NCBI GenBank assembly: GCA_964036275.1
Contig: OZ038434.1
Location: 7,831,060 to 7,895,059, forward strand
Source: Litoditis marina
Taxonomy: Eukaryota; Nematoda; Chromadorea; Rhabditida; Rhabditidae
Length of the DNA: 64,000 nucleotides
Direction: 5' to 3'
Part shown: positions 1 through 13,047 of the stretch, in pieces
Layout: each line of letters opens with the position of its first letter
How positions within the stretch are numbered: the first letter of the stretch is position 1
Made by a program: the position numbers and the translations under genes
Notes under the pieces: model-generated
Told to the model about the DNA's origin: nothing
What the model saw: only the letters and a program-made list of their open reading frames with translations
Databases searched by the model: none

Positions 1-57
1 GTATTGCAGTTTAAAGGACTGAAGCATTGCGATTGGACCACATAATCGTCCTTCTTT
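1..57. repeat. Half copy of a palindromic MITE
   Basis: This stretch matches the right arm of the perfect-looking hairpin element at 61500-61557: both run from CAGTTTAAAGGA to CCACATAATCGTCCTTCTT. Only one arm is visible because the window starts here, so the other arm may lie just outside. It is a dispersed non-coding repeat. Confidence 0.6.
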
Positions 58-1550
58 AAGTATGTTAACAACAACCCCAACCCCACTGAGAATCCAACAG
101 TAACCATTGGAGCACAATGAGCATATATTCTCTTGCTCTCTTTGTAATCGAACATTGTAATCGAAAGGAATAACATATCCGCTAACGTTTGTGTTGGTGA
201 ACCGGCCTAGAGTTTCGGTTATTTCATTGTGCAAGTCTCAGTAGGAAAAAAATACACTATTAGTGTACTAGTCGTGCTTAAGTCTTGGTTTACGTTGATA
301 GCGGTATGTGTGATCGCGTACAATCAGCACTATCCACCACAAAAACCTTACAAGTTCACGTATAAACCAAATATGTTTAGTCCACAGTCTCTACGGGCTG
401 AATACATCGTTTGACTATTTGAAAAATGATTGCAAAATATGTAGGGAGTGATCCATTCGTCGATGTGATTTGATCTGTAGTTCGATACGCGCTCTCAGTT
501 CCCAAGTTCCAACCGTAAAGCAATGAAGTCAAACTACAAATACAGCGGGATGGGGAAACATACAGCGAATTTAACGGCTTCGTAAAGAGCAAATCCCAAC
601 ACAGAAACAGAAACGTCGCTTCAGGCTTCAAAATGAAATTCAGAATTCTCACACCAACAATTCCGTACAGTTGGTCACCAAAGCGAATACTTTCATCAAA
701 GTTTCCAGTAATTGAATCAAAGTTACTGTTCTAATCTAATACATCGCCCGGGTAATTATTAGTCAGCGTGTGCACGTCAATTTCGCTAATAATATTTATT
801 AACAACAAGATAAAACTTCACTTTTATCACGTCCTCCCACTAAAAACTATGACTTGAATAAGAATGTATATGATTCGAAAACGGGAAATAAAAACATGCT
901 CGTGGGAGTGCAAACAAAACTTATTTCAGCTTTTGAACAAGTTCAAGTAGGACTAAAATAGTACGACCATTCGGAAAACAAATACTGGTATTCTAGTGAT
1001 CAGATAACCTGTAGTGTTTGTGTCCTTTTCTGTAAATAAACTTAGGACACCTCACTTCCGATAGCTAAATCAGTGTGAATGCGTCAATATCCCTAATTAA
1101 GCCTACGTTTCATCTCTGGAGAATCCTCAGCAAGACGGGTAAAATGAGTGAAAGTCACGTTTACTTTAAAAAGAACGGAAACATAATTAAATTAATCCTG
1201 TCGGCTGCGCAATAAAACTTCAAAACCATTATGATTTTGTTTTGTACTTGAGCTTGGATAATTTTGATTCCTTATACTGATAACCTATTCAGTGAAATAT
1301 GAATTTCGAGCCAGATACCTATCCATCCAAAAAAAGAATATCTGAATGTTCATCTACGTTGAGAGATTCTTTACTCTTCTGAGAAACCGTTCTCGTTCAT
1401 TCTAATCTGCATTTACATCTAACAATTAGATAACTTTCAGCTGAAAACTCTTATTGATACCTTGCTCACCACACTTCAAAGCTCAAATTGAGGTGCAGCT
1501 GTAACGAGCAGATTCCTATCCAGTTGATGAAATTTTGATACTCAATCAGA
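58..1550. other. No gene seen
   Basis: AT-rich sequence upstream of the receptor gene. The only open frames are short and show no splice structure or family resemblance. I see no RNA gene or promoter that I can support. Confidence 0.5.
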
Positions 1551-1686
1551 GCTATACTAGAAGTAAATTGGACAGTCACGTAAAGTTAGCATTCCAATGA
1601 GGAATCCTGCACTTGGTCATTGCACGTTTTTGAGTTTTGCTGTGTTTAACATGTTTAGGTCACTGTGCAATTGACTAACAGTATAA
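1551..1686. repeat. Duplicated segment, upstream copy
   Basis: About 136 bp that reappears, in the same orientation and with scattered substitutions, at 2853-2988, where it forms the end of the second intron of the receptor gene. In the gene copy the segment runs into an acceptor and exon 3. Here it is followed by an acceptor-like CTACAG at 1707-1712 and a reading frame that closes within about 27 codons. That suggests a decayed fragment of a second receptor gene rather than a simple intron repeat. Confidence 0.5.
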
Positions 1687-2173
1687 TTCACAACATTATT
1701 ATCTACAGCTCGAACAGTGGACAGGAATATTTTGCAAAAACATCACATAATACAACCATTGTTTTTTTTCAATCAAAGCAGTTCTGAAATAGTATTTGGC
1801 TCGAGTCTGATATTCGGCATAACAACTCACAAGTGACAATTATTTTGTTTGGTTGCTCAGAATACATTCAAACCATCCATTATGGCGAGATTCCGACCAG
1901 CAATTTCCTGTAAACATTATTTTGTTTCAAACATTCGAAAGGACACATTGTTTAGTTTTTGTCATTCCGACTATCTACCAAACACTAGATGTTCTCCACT
2001 TCTTCCAATCTTTATATTTGCTGATTATATACTTTTCACGCAATGGTGATTCTCTTCACAAACGTTCTTTGAAAGGAGGGTAGTAATCATACGACATGAA
2101 CAAACCTATAATTTTTCAGACATCCAGTTTGATACAAAGTTTTATTGTGCTCTCAGTGTGATCTCTGAGCAAA

Positions 2174-5034
2174 ATGCAGCAAGCGATTGAGTCCTATATC
2201 GCAGCAGCCTTATTGACCTCGGTAGGTTGCAGTTTTGTCGTTTTCAGAAATGATTTCGTATGCCAGTGTTTTACAGACCGCCACAGAATACTAAATAGAT
2301 AAATTATATATTGAAATAATCTGCATCTTTTTTTCAATAGAAAATGTCGCAGAATAAGTCACGGTTTTGTGGACTACATAATTACATTGCACTATCCAAA
2401 AACAGGAAAAAGGAAATATAGGAGGTCATACCCGCGCAGTGGATATTCAATCTGGGATCCAACTACAAACATTACACGAATGTGTTACAGACGGGCCTGA
2501 TAGCTTTTGTGTTCAGCGCCTATCACACCTATCTGTTCTGTCAGTCCAAAGGGGGTCTCTCCCCCTTCTGCGCTATTTGTCAGTTCAGATGTTTCGGTCA
2601 TATCATCAACTCTATCATCTACGGAGTCGTATGTAGCCTCAAGATTATATAGTAAGTTTGGAGACCGTAACAATAACATTTCCGCATTTTAGCCGGCGGT
2701 AGATGCAGTATGAGATCTAAGAGCTCTAGATGCTGTAGTAACTTTCATGGAGCACACCAAACAAGCAGGCAACTAATTATATCAACTTTGACTCTTCTTT
2801 CGTAAATGTTGTTGTAAAATTCGTTTCAAGTCTTCAAACAGTCATTATAATGCTCTATACTAGAAGTAAATTGAATAGTCAAGTAAAGTAAGTATTCCAA
2901 TGAGGCATCGTGCACTGTGTCATTGCACGTTTCTGAGTTCTGCTGTGTTTATGATGTTAAACGTGACTGTGCAATTGACTAACAGTATATGTGTTGTTGT
3001 TCAGCTATCAGTCCACCGGAAATGTTCTGAATGTGTGGATCTTGGACGGTCTCGTGCTGCTTCCCTTCATAATAATGGCTCCCACTGAACTCATTCTCGC
3101 CCTCAATAGGTTCACAGCTCTTTTCTACTGGAGTAGCTACACCACCATATTCTCCATCAAGAACTCAACGGTAACCAGCATTTTTTGTCAATAAACTTAC
3201 TAAACACAAAACAGGCTCACTAAGCAAATCGATACATGAAAAGTATACCGAGCATGCATAAGTGATCAGAACATAAATGTTTTTGCCATATTTTCAAAGG
3301 AGTTCCAAGTTGAGGGCTAAAAAAATATCGTGTCTGAATTTCATACAAAGCATAAATATATAAAAAAAACTTTTCCTAGCCATTATGTGTGATTCAACTA
3401 TCAATGTTTGCAGATAAGCATGGTAATCGTTTGGTTGGTGGCAATTACATATTTCATCATAAGGAGCATTTTGGGTTAGTTTTAATTCGATTGTACTGAT
3501 TCATTCCCTAGAGAAATACAGAGTTGAAAACCCGGAAATATTTGTCATGATGCTATAAAAAACACTTTTCAAATGTGGGCAGAAAGGAATGCTAATATTG
3601 GCCATGGGGTATCTACACATAACGTAGCGCGTGCCATATAAGAACTTTTCATGAGATTGGAGGGCTTGCTACGCCGCCTGAATTCACTTCCAACCATTGC
3701 AGGCTGTGCTGTGTCCTTTTCTGCCGAGCTGTTGATGTTCAAATATTCTTCTGTGCACTGTTCGGATATCGATCAGGCGACCGTTCGCTTCTTCTTCCTG
3801 CCCATAATGGCACTCGCGGGAATAACCAATTTGACCACATTCACCAAGGTTATCAAAAGACTAGTGAGTTTATTTTGTAGGGAAACAGTATGGCAATTGC
3901 TTTGTGTATGTACTAGTCATTGAGCCACCTCAATTAATTCCGGCCTCTCGTGCTACAGATTTGGTTGAAATCAAATGGAGGGAACCATGTGAGACTCAGT
4001 TAGTTAGCACCATCATATGCGGCCGTATTCACTAAGTTGAAATAGCCAGATAAGCTATCTGAGCCAATTTTTTTACTGGGTTATACTTTCTCTCGTTTCA
4101 TTCACTGGGAGATACGCTCTTGGGACGCAATTAGGCTGAGCTCGCAAGCCGGAGCGAGACAGCCACGAAAGTGGGTCAAATATGGAATCGTCCCAGGCGC
4201 CGCTCTTTCTATAGTTCCAAATTCACAAATTAGTTAGGACAAGCAATTGCTGCGTGGGCATGCATGAAAATTAGTTTGTTCGGGTACAACCTCTCATGTT
4301 GCTATATTGCGGCTGGGACGAATTAGAGAGAGGGTGCGGCATCTCGCACGCAATTATAAAGAGTGTGAGGCGCCTGGGACAATAAAATATTTTGGCGCGG
4401 CTGCTCGGACGCAATTAAAAAATCCAGAATTCGTCCCACGAGCTGTAGTTTCTCATTCACTCATTATAAATGTTTCGCCTATCTCAGTAAAGAACGCAAT
4501 GAACTTCAAAATCACATAATCACTTTGAACAGTGCCATATTGAAAATTTGCTCAAATAGCTTACCTGGGCATTTGAGGTTAGTGAATACGGCCACTGAAA
4601 GCATGTAAAAATAAAATAGTCGTCGCCAACGGAATGGCGGGAGGGTACTGTATATCTCACTTTCCGCACACATGTCTTCGATTCCAAATCTTGCCAGTTA
4701 TGCGCTTTTATAGCGCGGTGGTCAGCGTCCCGCTACGACACATTTGCACGCAGGTTCGATTCCGGCGAGAGAGAGAGAGAGAAATTCATAAATTTGGCAT
4801 CACTATATAGACTACATCAATTCAGATGTCGAGCACGACGAATTCCAATGAGAACCACCACCGTCGTCTGAAGTCGAACTCGCTGCTGTTCGCCCAGTGC
4901 GCCGTGCAGAACATCACCTGGACAACCAGTGCGGTCTTATGGTCCCTGGCTGTCGTCAACGGTTGGGACACATCGCGTATCGTCTCATTCCTGCTCATTC
5001 CGTTACCGGAGATTGTAGCCCATGCCGGAGAAAG
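2174..5034 (+). CDS. Seven-helix chemoreceptor-like GPCR (nematode serpentine type)
   Basis: Exons at 2174-2221, 2491-2651, 3005-3170, 3414-3474, 3703-3863 and 4826-5034 join in phase with GT-AG introns. They encode about 268 residues before a last exon that I could not fix. One candidate joins at the acceptor near 5133 and adds about ten residues before a TGA. The protein starts MQQAIESYIA, with helix 1 running over the first junction. It has hydrophobic stretches for helices 2 to 7 and carries LILALNRFTALF at the end of helix 3, where nematode serpentine receptors have a related NRF motif. LLFAQCAVQNITWTTS in helix 6 is also typical of that group. Family membership is inferred from these motifs and the topology. 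The role would be sensing an external ligand at a neuronal membrane. No exon is broken. Confidence 0.62.
2853..2988. repeat. Duplicated segment, copy inside receptor intron 2
   Basis: Direct-repeat partner of 1551-1686, lying immediately upstream of the exon-3 acceptor of the receptor gene. It shares the stretches CTATACTAGAAGTAAATTG and GTGCAATTGACTAACAGTAT. Confidence 0.55.
4021..4593. mobile_element. Non-autonomous TIR DNA transposon (MITE), about 573 bp
   Basis: The left end begins GGCCGTATTCACTAA and the right end is its inverse. The similarity continues inward for about 45 bp on each side (AGATAAGCTATCTGAGC against AGGTAAGCTATTTGAGC). The inside has no transposase frame and shows several GGGACGCAATTA-like repeats. 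The element lies in the last mapped intron of the receptor gene. The termini recall PIF/Harbinger-type MITEs, but I could not find a clear target-site duplication, so the superfamily is open. Confidence 0.7.
4701..4768 (+). other. tRNA-like sequence (degenerate, possibly SINE head)
   Basis: Contains an A-box-like TAGCGCGGTGGTCAGCG and a perfect B box, GGTTCGATTCC. The D stem can pair, but no anticodon stem or acceptor stem can be drawn, so it is not a working tRNA. It is followed by a short GA microsatellite. A tRNA-derived SINE or tRNA pseudogene fits best. Confidence 0.4.
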
Positions 5035-5383
5035 GTAGCGATTATCTTCTATAGAAACATCAAGATAATATCAGGTCAACCATCCATTTAAGGAGATATA
5101 CCTCGTTTCGGTTTTCTTCAAGGAAAACTTCACAGGCTATACTATAGGAATCGAAGTTTATTGTGACCAGAACATCAGTGCACCAGGCAACCTGTGTAAC
5201 CTTCATACACTGTTCCATTGCTCTCACTCTCCATATACAGGCTCTCATAAAGAGTGTGAAAAAAAATAGAAAGTGAGACAGAGAGACTCAGGATGGGATT
5301 CGAGCGCTCCACTCGGTAGAAAACTGTCCATATTCAGTCTCCATGTTCCGCTGTGTATAAACCTCGGCATGTTGTAGTATATT

Positions 5384-6843
5384 GTTGGGTTTGTTTTCTG
5401 AACCGAGGTGGTATTGATGGTTTATTTGAATGTGAAACAGATTTAGGATTCATGAAAAAGTGGGAACCCAACGACTGTGAGATTTGTCTTCTGCTGTGCG
5501 CCCCTTAGACAACTACTCTCAAATGGAGCAGCCACTGCTACAAAAACCGAAAAATACTAATATACTCAAGTATAACTGTTCATTACAAACATACAAAAGT
5601 CGTAAAATATTTTCTCAAACCTGTTAACTAGAATCTACAAGTCACAGCTGCGAAAGAGAGAACAACTGTTGAATAATATGACAAACTTTATAGCATCTAG
5701 AATTGAAGTAATGACAAAAAATGCCAACCATTGTGCGCAAAACCAGGATACTCTATAATTGAGTACGTTGAGTTAACATCTGTGATTTGTAGATTCTAGT
5801 TAACAGGTTTGAGAAAATATTTTACGACTTTTGTATGTTTGTAATGAACAGTTATACTTGAGTATATTAGTATTTTTCGGTTTTTGTAGCAGTGGCTGCT
5901 CCATTTGAGAGTAGTTGTCTAAGGGGCGCACAGCAGAAGACAAATCTCACAGTCGTTGGGTTCCCACTTTTTCATGAATTTTTCTATTTTTGTATACATG
6001 CCGTAGGTATGTAGAGAGGTGGTTTGATCTGTACGGTGGTAAAATTGTTTTCTCAATTGACCACTTGTCAAGTATAACCACCATTCGAAGAAAATATGAC
6101 ATCAGCATTGCACTTCTGACAACTTACTTCATATGCCCTTCAAAATCCCAGAATACGTCATGTTTGAATAAAGTTTCATCGTGAATTGACCATTTTTAAG
6201 AAACTTTCAGCATTCGAAAACATATTTCACGTCAATTTTCTTAAAAGTTGACGTCATCTGGCCTCCTGAATTCCAGAATAAGTCATATTTAGATGAAGTT
6301 TTATCGTTAATATACCATTTTTAAGATATTTTCAGCATTTGAAAATATATGTGACGTCAACTTTGCACTTTTCAAAAATGACGTCATCTGGTCTCCAGAA
6401 TCCCAGAATACGTTACTCTTAGATTGAGTTTCACCGTTAATTGACCCTTTCTAAGATATTACCATCATTTGAAAATATATGTGACGTCAACTTTGCACTT
6501 TTCAAAAATGACGTCATCCGAGCTCCAGAATCCTCGATGACGTCATCAGTAGAAGACTTACATCTAAATCGATGTCAGTTCATGTCGTGGTATCATACTT
6601 CAAATTTTACTTGAATTGGTTAGGACTGAGCTGAGTTATAACGCAATTTGATTTACCCCGACAGAGAGGGCGAGAGAGTGCACGAAATGAAGAGACGCAG
6701 AGACATTTTCAAAGACCTATAACTTGATGAAAAATAATTTTTTTCGAAAAAAAGTTTGCGCCCCCATGGTTTGAGTGGGATATCTATCGTGTCAAAAATT
6801 TTCAGTCAAATCGGTTCACACATAAAAATTTCCCAGAAGTGCG

Positions 6844-6904
<61 letters not shown>

Positions 6905-7388
6905 CGGAAGTTGGCGGTCTGCATGAAGCGCATAACGTCATAACTCGGCTCAAACTTAATCAATTTTGTTCAAATTTTGAACATAGCTTGTACATATGCC
7001 ATGAAAAATCAACAAATCATAAAAAGTCTTGATTTGCACGTTTGGGCCTTTTTGAGGGTAAACTAAAAAAACGAAGGCGCGCATTAGCCGGACCAAAGAC
7101 AAATCTCGCACAGCGCTTCGCGCTGCGCGCGATAAGAACACATTTTCATTGAACTGTTTTATGTATGCGACAAGTGCAACTCAACGCTAGCTAACATCAC
7201 AGAATAACATAAGTTGTAATTATCACGAGAAAAATTGAAATCGATGTAAGTGTGCAAAATAACTGTTTATATTACTGATTTCAAGCAGAAATTCGGAATG
7301 CCAAAAATTTTAAAAATTTCTAAGACACTCAAATAAATAAACCACTCAATTAAACCATCAATACCGGTTCAGAAAACAAACCGAACAA
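5384..7388 (+). mobile_element. Composite foldback/minisatellite element, copy A
   Basis: Order of parts: an outer inverted repeat (5384-5436 against 7337-7388), a near-perfect hairpin with about 190-bp arms (5452-5641 and 5788-5977), then degenerate units rich in TGACGTCA (about 6200-6550, period near 128 bp). Next come a GA-rich stretch, a long CA microsatellite (6845-6902), and a GC-rich end of the type GCGCTTCGCGCTGCGCGCGAT near 7115-7135. The parts between 5452 and 7135 occur again, inverted, at 24050-25960. No transposase is present, so the copy is non-autonomous. The class is not clear. Confidence 0.72.
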
Positions 7389-8442
7389 TGTCCATATTCA
7401 TATCAGAATTTCGAGTGTTTCAGCATCGTCATAGTCGTCTTCCACATAGTGACGAAACACAGATCTCCCGGCTCTACCGGTAGCAGGTCGTGAACCCGCC
7501 CCAGGGGGTAATTACGGAGGATAGATGCGAAAGAACCGCAATCAGAGGGATAATTGTGTATTTATGGAAAGATTTCTAGTTCTGGATGTACATAGTCTGT
7601 GTTAACTGTATAATGTGTTATATGTGTGTTAGCATGTTATATGTTAAGTTAATCGTGATAACATATACTGAACAGCGGCGCTGGTACGTCACGTTAACAC
7701 AAAACCGAAACACATGATATTTGTTGTATATTTATTGAAACATCATCTAATTGAGGACTAACAAAGAGTGAGTGAGATAACTTAAACTTCTAGTCGTGAT
7801 TCACTAGAAAAGCGTCCAGAATACTGTAGCTCTTCTTGTTATTTACCTCAATTCTTGTTATTTACCTCAAATCAAATCATGATTTGAGTACTGTCTTCTG
7901 TGAAGACGTTTTAAATTAAAATATCTGATTCCACCTTAATTTCATACATTTCGTTATATGTTTTTACGTCCATTCATACATTTGAATATACTGTTTGTCT
8001 CTGAAACTCCGATTTAAATGTGAAACAGTTTTGAAATAAAAAAATGTTTCATGTTTTCGCGACCAAAGCAACTCAACGGTTGAATCACAGAACAATATAC
8101 ACAGTAATGACGATTTCAATAAATATATAGAAATAACTGTTCGGACATCTAGTTCCAACCGGATATTCGTTGTCGAGTTAGGAGAATCGTGCGACAGTGA
8201 AGTGCACAATCATGGTTCATTTGTAGATCGTCTTTGTACACATTGTTTATAAAACATAAAAGTAGAGTAATTCTGACAATTACTGGTTGAAATCTGCGGT
8301 TTTTGAATCATTCTGTTGTGTATTACTTCTACACGCAGACACTGATTGATTTAAAATAGAGTTGAACCTCAAGTATTTCATGGAGACATCTATTGGGAGG
8401 TTTGACTATACAGTGCAGAACGTTGCGTTAAAATGACGAGAA
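7389..8442. other. Intergenic, no gene seen
   Basis: AT-rich DNA between the foldback element and the 3' end of the first SIRT6 gene. A weakly similar stretch occurs at about 7150-7280 and 8050-8130 (both with GCAACTCAACG and ATAACTGTT), perhaps an old repeat. No supported coding sequence. Confidence 0.45.
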
Positions 8443-11400
8443 CTAAACGGCGCTTACTAATTTCGATACTTCAGAACAGATACTGGATGGATCTCCATTG
8501 CAGTCATCTGTGTTCTTCTCTGTGCAAACCGCTGGAGGGTTATCATTACCAACAAATATGTTTTCTTCTTTCTTCTCCACAAATTTCTGTTCGACCACAG
8601 TTTTCTCCTCCTCGTTGTCTAGTTTTCTCTTCCTAGACTTAGATGGACTCTCGAAATCTTCCAGAGCGTTTATTGAGCACGGCACGATCCCTAAACAAAA
8701 CGACATCAAAACTGATAGAAAATCCTTTCTTTTCCTTTTCTTTTCCAGTCTTTTCCTAATGAAAGACGAATACAAGTCAGGAAACACAGTTTCCCTAAAT
8801 GTTTTGGAACTTTTTAAAGTTTTTGAACCATCTCATCCAGGCAAACATGTTAGAAAGATGTCCAACTTGGTTGTTATGGGCGTTGACAGGCAGACAGACT
8901 CAGTATGCTTATTTCTGAACTACGCGGCATATCGTTGATATAGGATTTGTCGAACCGTTGTGGACACCGTAACAATGATTGTGTATGGAGCGGGAGATTG
9001 GCGAGGGGCCAACCAGTCTGCGGATCATTGATCTACACACTCTCTTCTCAACGGCTGGCAAATAACCAACGACAGCTCGCCCCGCATCGCTCAATCAATC
9101 GAGCCTTCTGCTGTCTTTATGTGGAAAATGGCGACCATATCATGTCTGCGGCTCCATTGATTTTCATTCTTGCCCGCTTTTGTAGCCGCCCAATCGCAGA
9201 AAATTTATGCGAATGTTTCTGCGATTTATTTAGTTATGGTACCTAAGAACATCATGTATGTGTATGTGGAGGTAGTGGTTCAAACATAGGCGTTAATCTG
9301 ACCTGCAACTGCCTGGGAGACGTCCGGGATGGGTATTTCCAGATGAGCCAGTACTCGTCGCATCACTTCGTCCACTCTACCGTGTATGGCTAGGTTGGCG
9401 GTCTTCTCCTGAGAGTAAGAATGATTGCTAGATCTCTCGAATAGCACAAATGAAAATAAAAAATGTATATGAAGTGAAGTGAAACAACGCCCAGGAATCA
9501 TATCAGATTGTTTTTTAATCACAAACATTACGCATTTAAACAGATACTTGCTGCTTGTTTTTGTGAAAAGTTTAGCATATTCTACCCTGTTATTCATAAT
9601 CATTCGCATTCGAACAAGGTAGTTCATGACTAGTTTTGTCATACTTAACGATTCACAACGTTCGACATACACTCTCATTACAGCATTTGTAAACAGTCCC
9701 TCACAAAGCAGAGTTAGTATTTATGTTTTTTTTGCTCTGCCCTGCTACAGTATTCCCTATGCGAGGGTGAGGTAAAAAAAAGCCAATGTACTGTTTGTCT
9801 CGTAATTTCTAGATCTCTAACTCAATTTACTCAGTGCACTTTTTTCTGGCCGCTCATATAAAGTTCGTTTTTCCTAAAGCAGGTCCACACGATGTATGTT
9901 CCACTATTAGACTGTGTTTGAAGTTTGATCCGTCGCTCTTGAGTTGAAATTTACGTAATTTAGCGTCTATCTATATAATAATAATTCATTATCCATGTGG
10001 AATTACATCAACAACAATTAAATCAAGATTACGTACGTATGGATTTTAACAGAAAAAAAACATTTAAAAAAAAACCTATTTTCAGAACTTAATATAGAAC
10101 GAATGATCATGAGCACCTGAGTCAAATTATTGTAGCGGGAAATACGCGACCACAATGATTGTGTCACCCGCTATATTGAGATTCTCACCAATCTGGTTGC
10201 CTGTAGGTTGACGGTAACAATCTTTCCGCGACTCTTGATGAACAGTGGTATCTCGCCAACTGGGGTTATTTGCATAGAAGTTCCCAGGCAAAGAATGAGG
10301 TCAGAGTTCTGGAGGAAATATAGATACTTCTTTTACTAAAATTTTTTTCAGTATATGATTTTCACGAAGTTTGGTTTCTGTGTTATTTAAACGCTGTGTC
10401 AAAAACTGAATGCTCAAAAAATGTATCTACATCAGAGTTCCATAATTTTCAGCAGGTATATATCCTAATCGTGCTATAGGTTCATTTCAGGATAACTGAA
10501 CATGAATTTCGGGAGCAATACCATCCCGAAAAAAAGCATTTTCGATTCACGTGTCACTGAAAAAACGCCATCTTGTGCTTGGAATGATTTCAACTACAGA
10601 AAGGTTGTATAAAGAAATAGAGAAAGAGCGTGAGAGGCAAGAGAATAAGAAAGAGAGAAAGTGAAAAGGGGAGAATGGAGTATGTGTATTGAGAACTATT
10701 CTGCGTACGCCTCAATAACTCACCGACCTTTGCATAGGTATAGGAAGTGCCTAGATCCGGCTCGGGCAGTAGATCAGTCCAGTCGAGGACGAAGTCCCTG
10801 AGATCTCCCCCGCACGGCTTATCCTCTGATGTTCCCTCGCAGGTCCTACCCGTCACTCGTCTACCCACCGACCCCACACAGAACGAACGATAGTATCGTC
10901 TAGAAAACACAATACTATAACAATTATTCGCACACAGTCTTTCATCGGCACTGAAGTAAACAAATTTGCATGAAGATTTAGACGAAAACGAATCCCCAAG
11001 GATTGCGACTTAGAGATGCAATCAACTTGAAGGGAAGCTAGATAGAGAGAAATATAAATGTTGAATTCCTTCTCAGCTTTTGTAGCCCCATGTATCAAGC
11101 TCAGTCACGTACGTCGTGCAAAAATGTTATTAATTGCGTATAGATATTTTCTACGTATCGGTAGGCATGAGGAAGAGATTCAGACAGCGCTCTCTCCTCG
11201 ACGGGTAACCAACCACTCGCTGACTGTTTGCTGTCTTTGTTGGTGAAACCAAAATGTCAGGGCTCATTTGATCAGAATGACCGACTAACCTCTGACACTT
11301 TTCACAGTCTTCACAGAAAACGTTTCCGTGCAACTCTGCCAATCTGTTGAGCGGAAAACCACTTTGCGGATGAAGTCCGTCCACATTTTGCGAGATCAAA

Positions 11401-13047
11401 TATCTAGAAAACAGATTAGCATTTCAGCATCAGTCTATTACAGGAATGAACATACGTGAGGAAGACAGGGCCATCTCAAAATTGGAAACATGACTTCACG
11501 TATTGACTTCATGTTCAGCACAATATGAAATATCATTGAATATGCCAATATTCACCACACAAACTCATTTTTAACACAGTTCGGGTGGGCCCACTTGGAA
11601 GAAAAGTGCCGGCAGTAACTCCTAAATCAACTTTGGATATTAATAGTTTGTTAAACTTTCACCCATGGATAGTAAACAGTCATGTTGGCCTGAGCGCACC
11701 CTAATCTCCGAACGATTAGCGCCAATGTTCTGCAATTGGCCAGCTACAAAAACGAGAGAGCATGCAGGTCAATGACGCACAGACAGGCTAAGACAGTCTG
11801 CGTCTCTTTGACCTGCACACTCTCTCGTTCAGCCAATAAAAAAATGGCTGGCCAATTCGCTGGGAATTGTCTGAGGATGGCCGACTGCATTCGGGCACCG
11901 TGCCACCTATCGCAGATGAGTTCAATACCCAGCTTGTGCTAGCAATTTGACTAGACTTGCGGCTGCGGGAATTTCCAACACAATTGACTCCGCCCACTAA
12001 AGTTTTCCCGAACTGTTCACTATCGATGGTTGAAAGAAAATATATTCAACCAGTTTGATAAACATATTAAGTAATTTTCACAACACCCACTTGACGACCC
12101 CCCTCTTCTCTAGTTCACATAGGGCGAGATGGGTGAGTGTTGGCCTGGCATTCGTAAATTCCACACTGTCAGCTGGTTTCCCCTGTTTCTCGAGGGTCCA
12201 CACCCCTTTTGGACCACGGAAGTCGGCTATACCAGCCGAGGTGGAAATTCCTGAATGAAATAATATTCTTTTGAAAAAGGAAGCAAAGGTATGCCGCTTC
12301 AGGTCTCTAATAACGCAACACGCGCCAAAACCTACTAAACATGTAAATCACTCAGAGAACGCAGAGGTATAAATCAGTTTGTCTCAGGCAACCCTTTGAA
12401 TTAACTTCTCTCTGGCCTCCTATAACATACGTTTCGTTGCAACTGACTATTTATGAATAACAGAGGCTACACGTTTTTCAGGATTCTACTCGCGTAATGA
12501 TAACATAACTTTTGAGATTTACGATCGAGAAGTACCACGGAAGGGTCAACTAGCTGATCTCTTTCTTTATTTGGTTCACCTACAAGAGAACTGTTAAAAT
12601 GTTCACCTGCGCCAGTTATTACAGAGCAGCAACGGCTTTTTCTCAATAGGTTCGCCAGTCTCACGCACTTTGCGGCCAGTTGGGCTTCCGTATCGAACAT
12701 CTAAATGAACGCTGGTTTCAGAAGTTTCGGGCATCAAACACCTGAATGGTAGCTGGTTTCCCTTGCATTCTACAGGAGAAAATGTGATTTAGAAGTAATT
12801 GCGACCCAGATGTATCTATAAATGATATGTGTACGAATGCGTCAAATGCCGTATATTCCACTGAGCTCATTCAGACCTAACTCTCTTCAAACGTGCACAA
12901 TTTTTTTTCAATTTCCAATCCTGACGGGATTGAGACTGTGGGTGACTAGCTAGTAGCGATCTATAAAAAAATAGGATTTACCTCGGTCATTCCCACCTCT
13001 CCCTTGTTCTCATAGGGAGACATAGCGTCGGCAATGCAAATCGACAT
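8443..13047 (-). CDS. SIRT6: SIRT6-type NAD-dependent protein deacylase, paralogue 1
   Basis: Eight exons, in coding order 13047-12982, 12700-12607, 12250-12091, 11403-11290, 10899-10728, 10308-10189, 9408-9303 and 8690-8443, give 359 residues. The start [19 protein letters not shown] matches the SIRT6 amino end. Family motifs follow: [17 protein letters not shown] for NAD binding, SQNVDGLH, the catalytic histidine in AELHGN, two cysteine pairs for the structural zinc (CEDCEKC and GRTC...PC), and [24 protein letters not shown] marks the end of the core. A lysine-rich tail follows ([12 protein letters not shown], possible nuclear signal). SIRT6 deacetylates histone H3 and removes long acyl groups in the nucleus. 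All catalytic and zinc residues are kept, so it should be active. It lies head-to-tail with paralogue 2 and has the same introns. Confidence 0.9.
11732..11859. repeat. Inverted-repeat hairpin element in SIRT6 paralogue 1 intron
   Basis: About 128 bp lying between exons 3 and 4. The arms read CAATTGGCCAGC...ACGAGAGAGCATGCAGGTCAA and the inverse TTGACCTGCACACTCTCTCGT...GCTGGCCAATT, with a short loop near 11790-11805. A diverged stretch with the same GTCTGCG..ACACTCTCT core occurs at about 9017-9050. It looks like a small MITE. Confidence 0.55.

Noticed and set aside
4701..4768. Functional tRNA gene
   Set aside because: A and B boxes are present but acceptor and anticodon stems do not pair.
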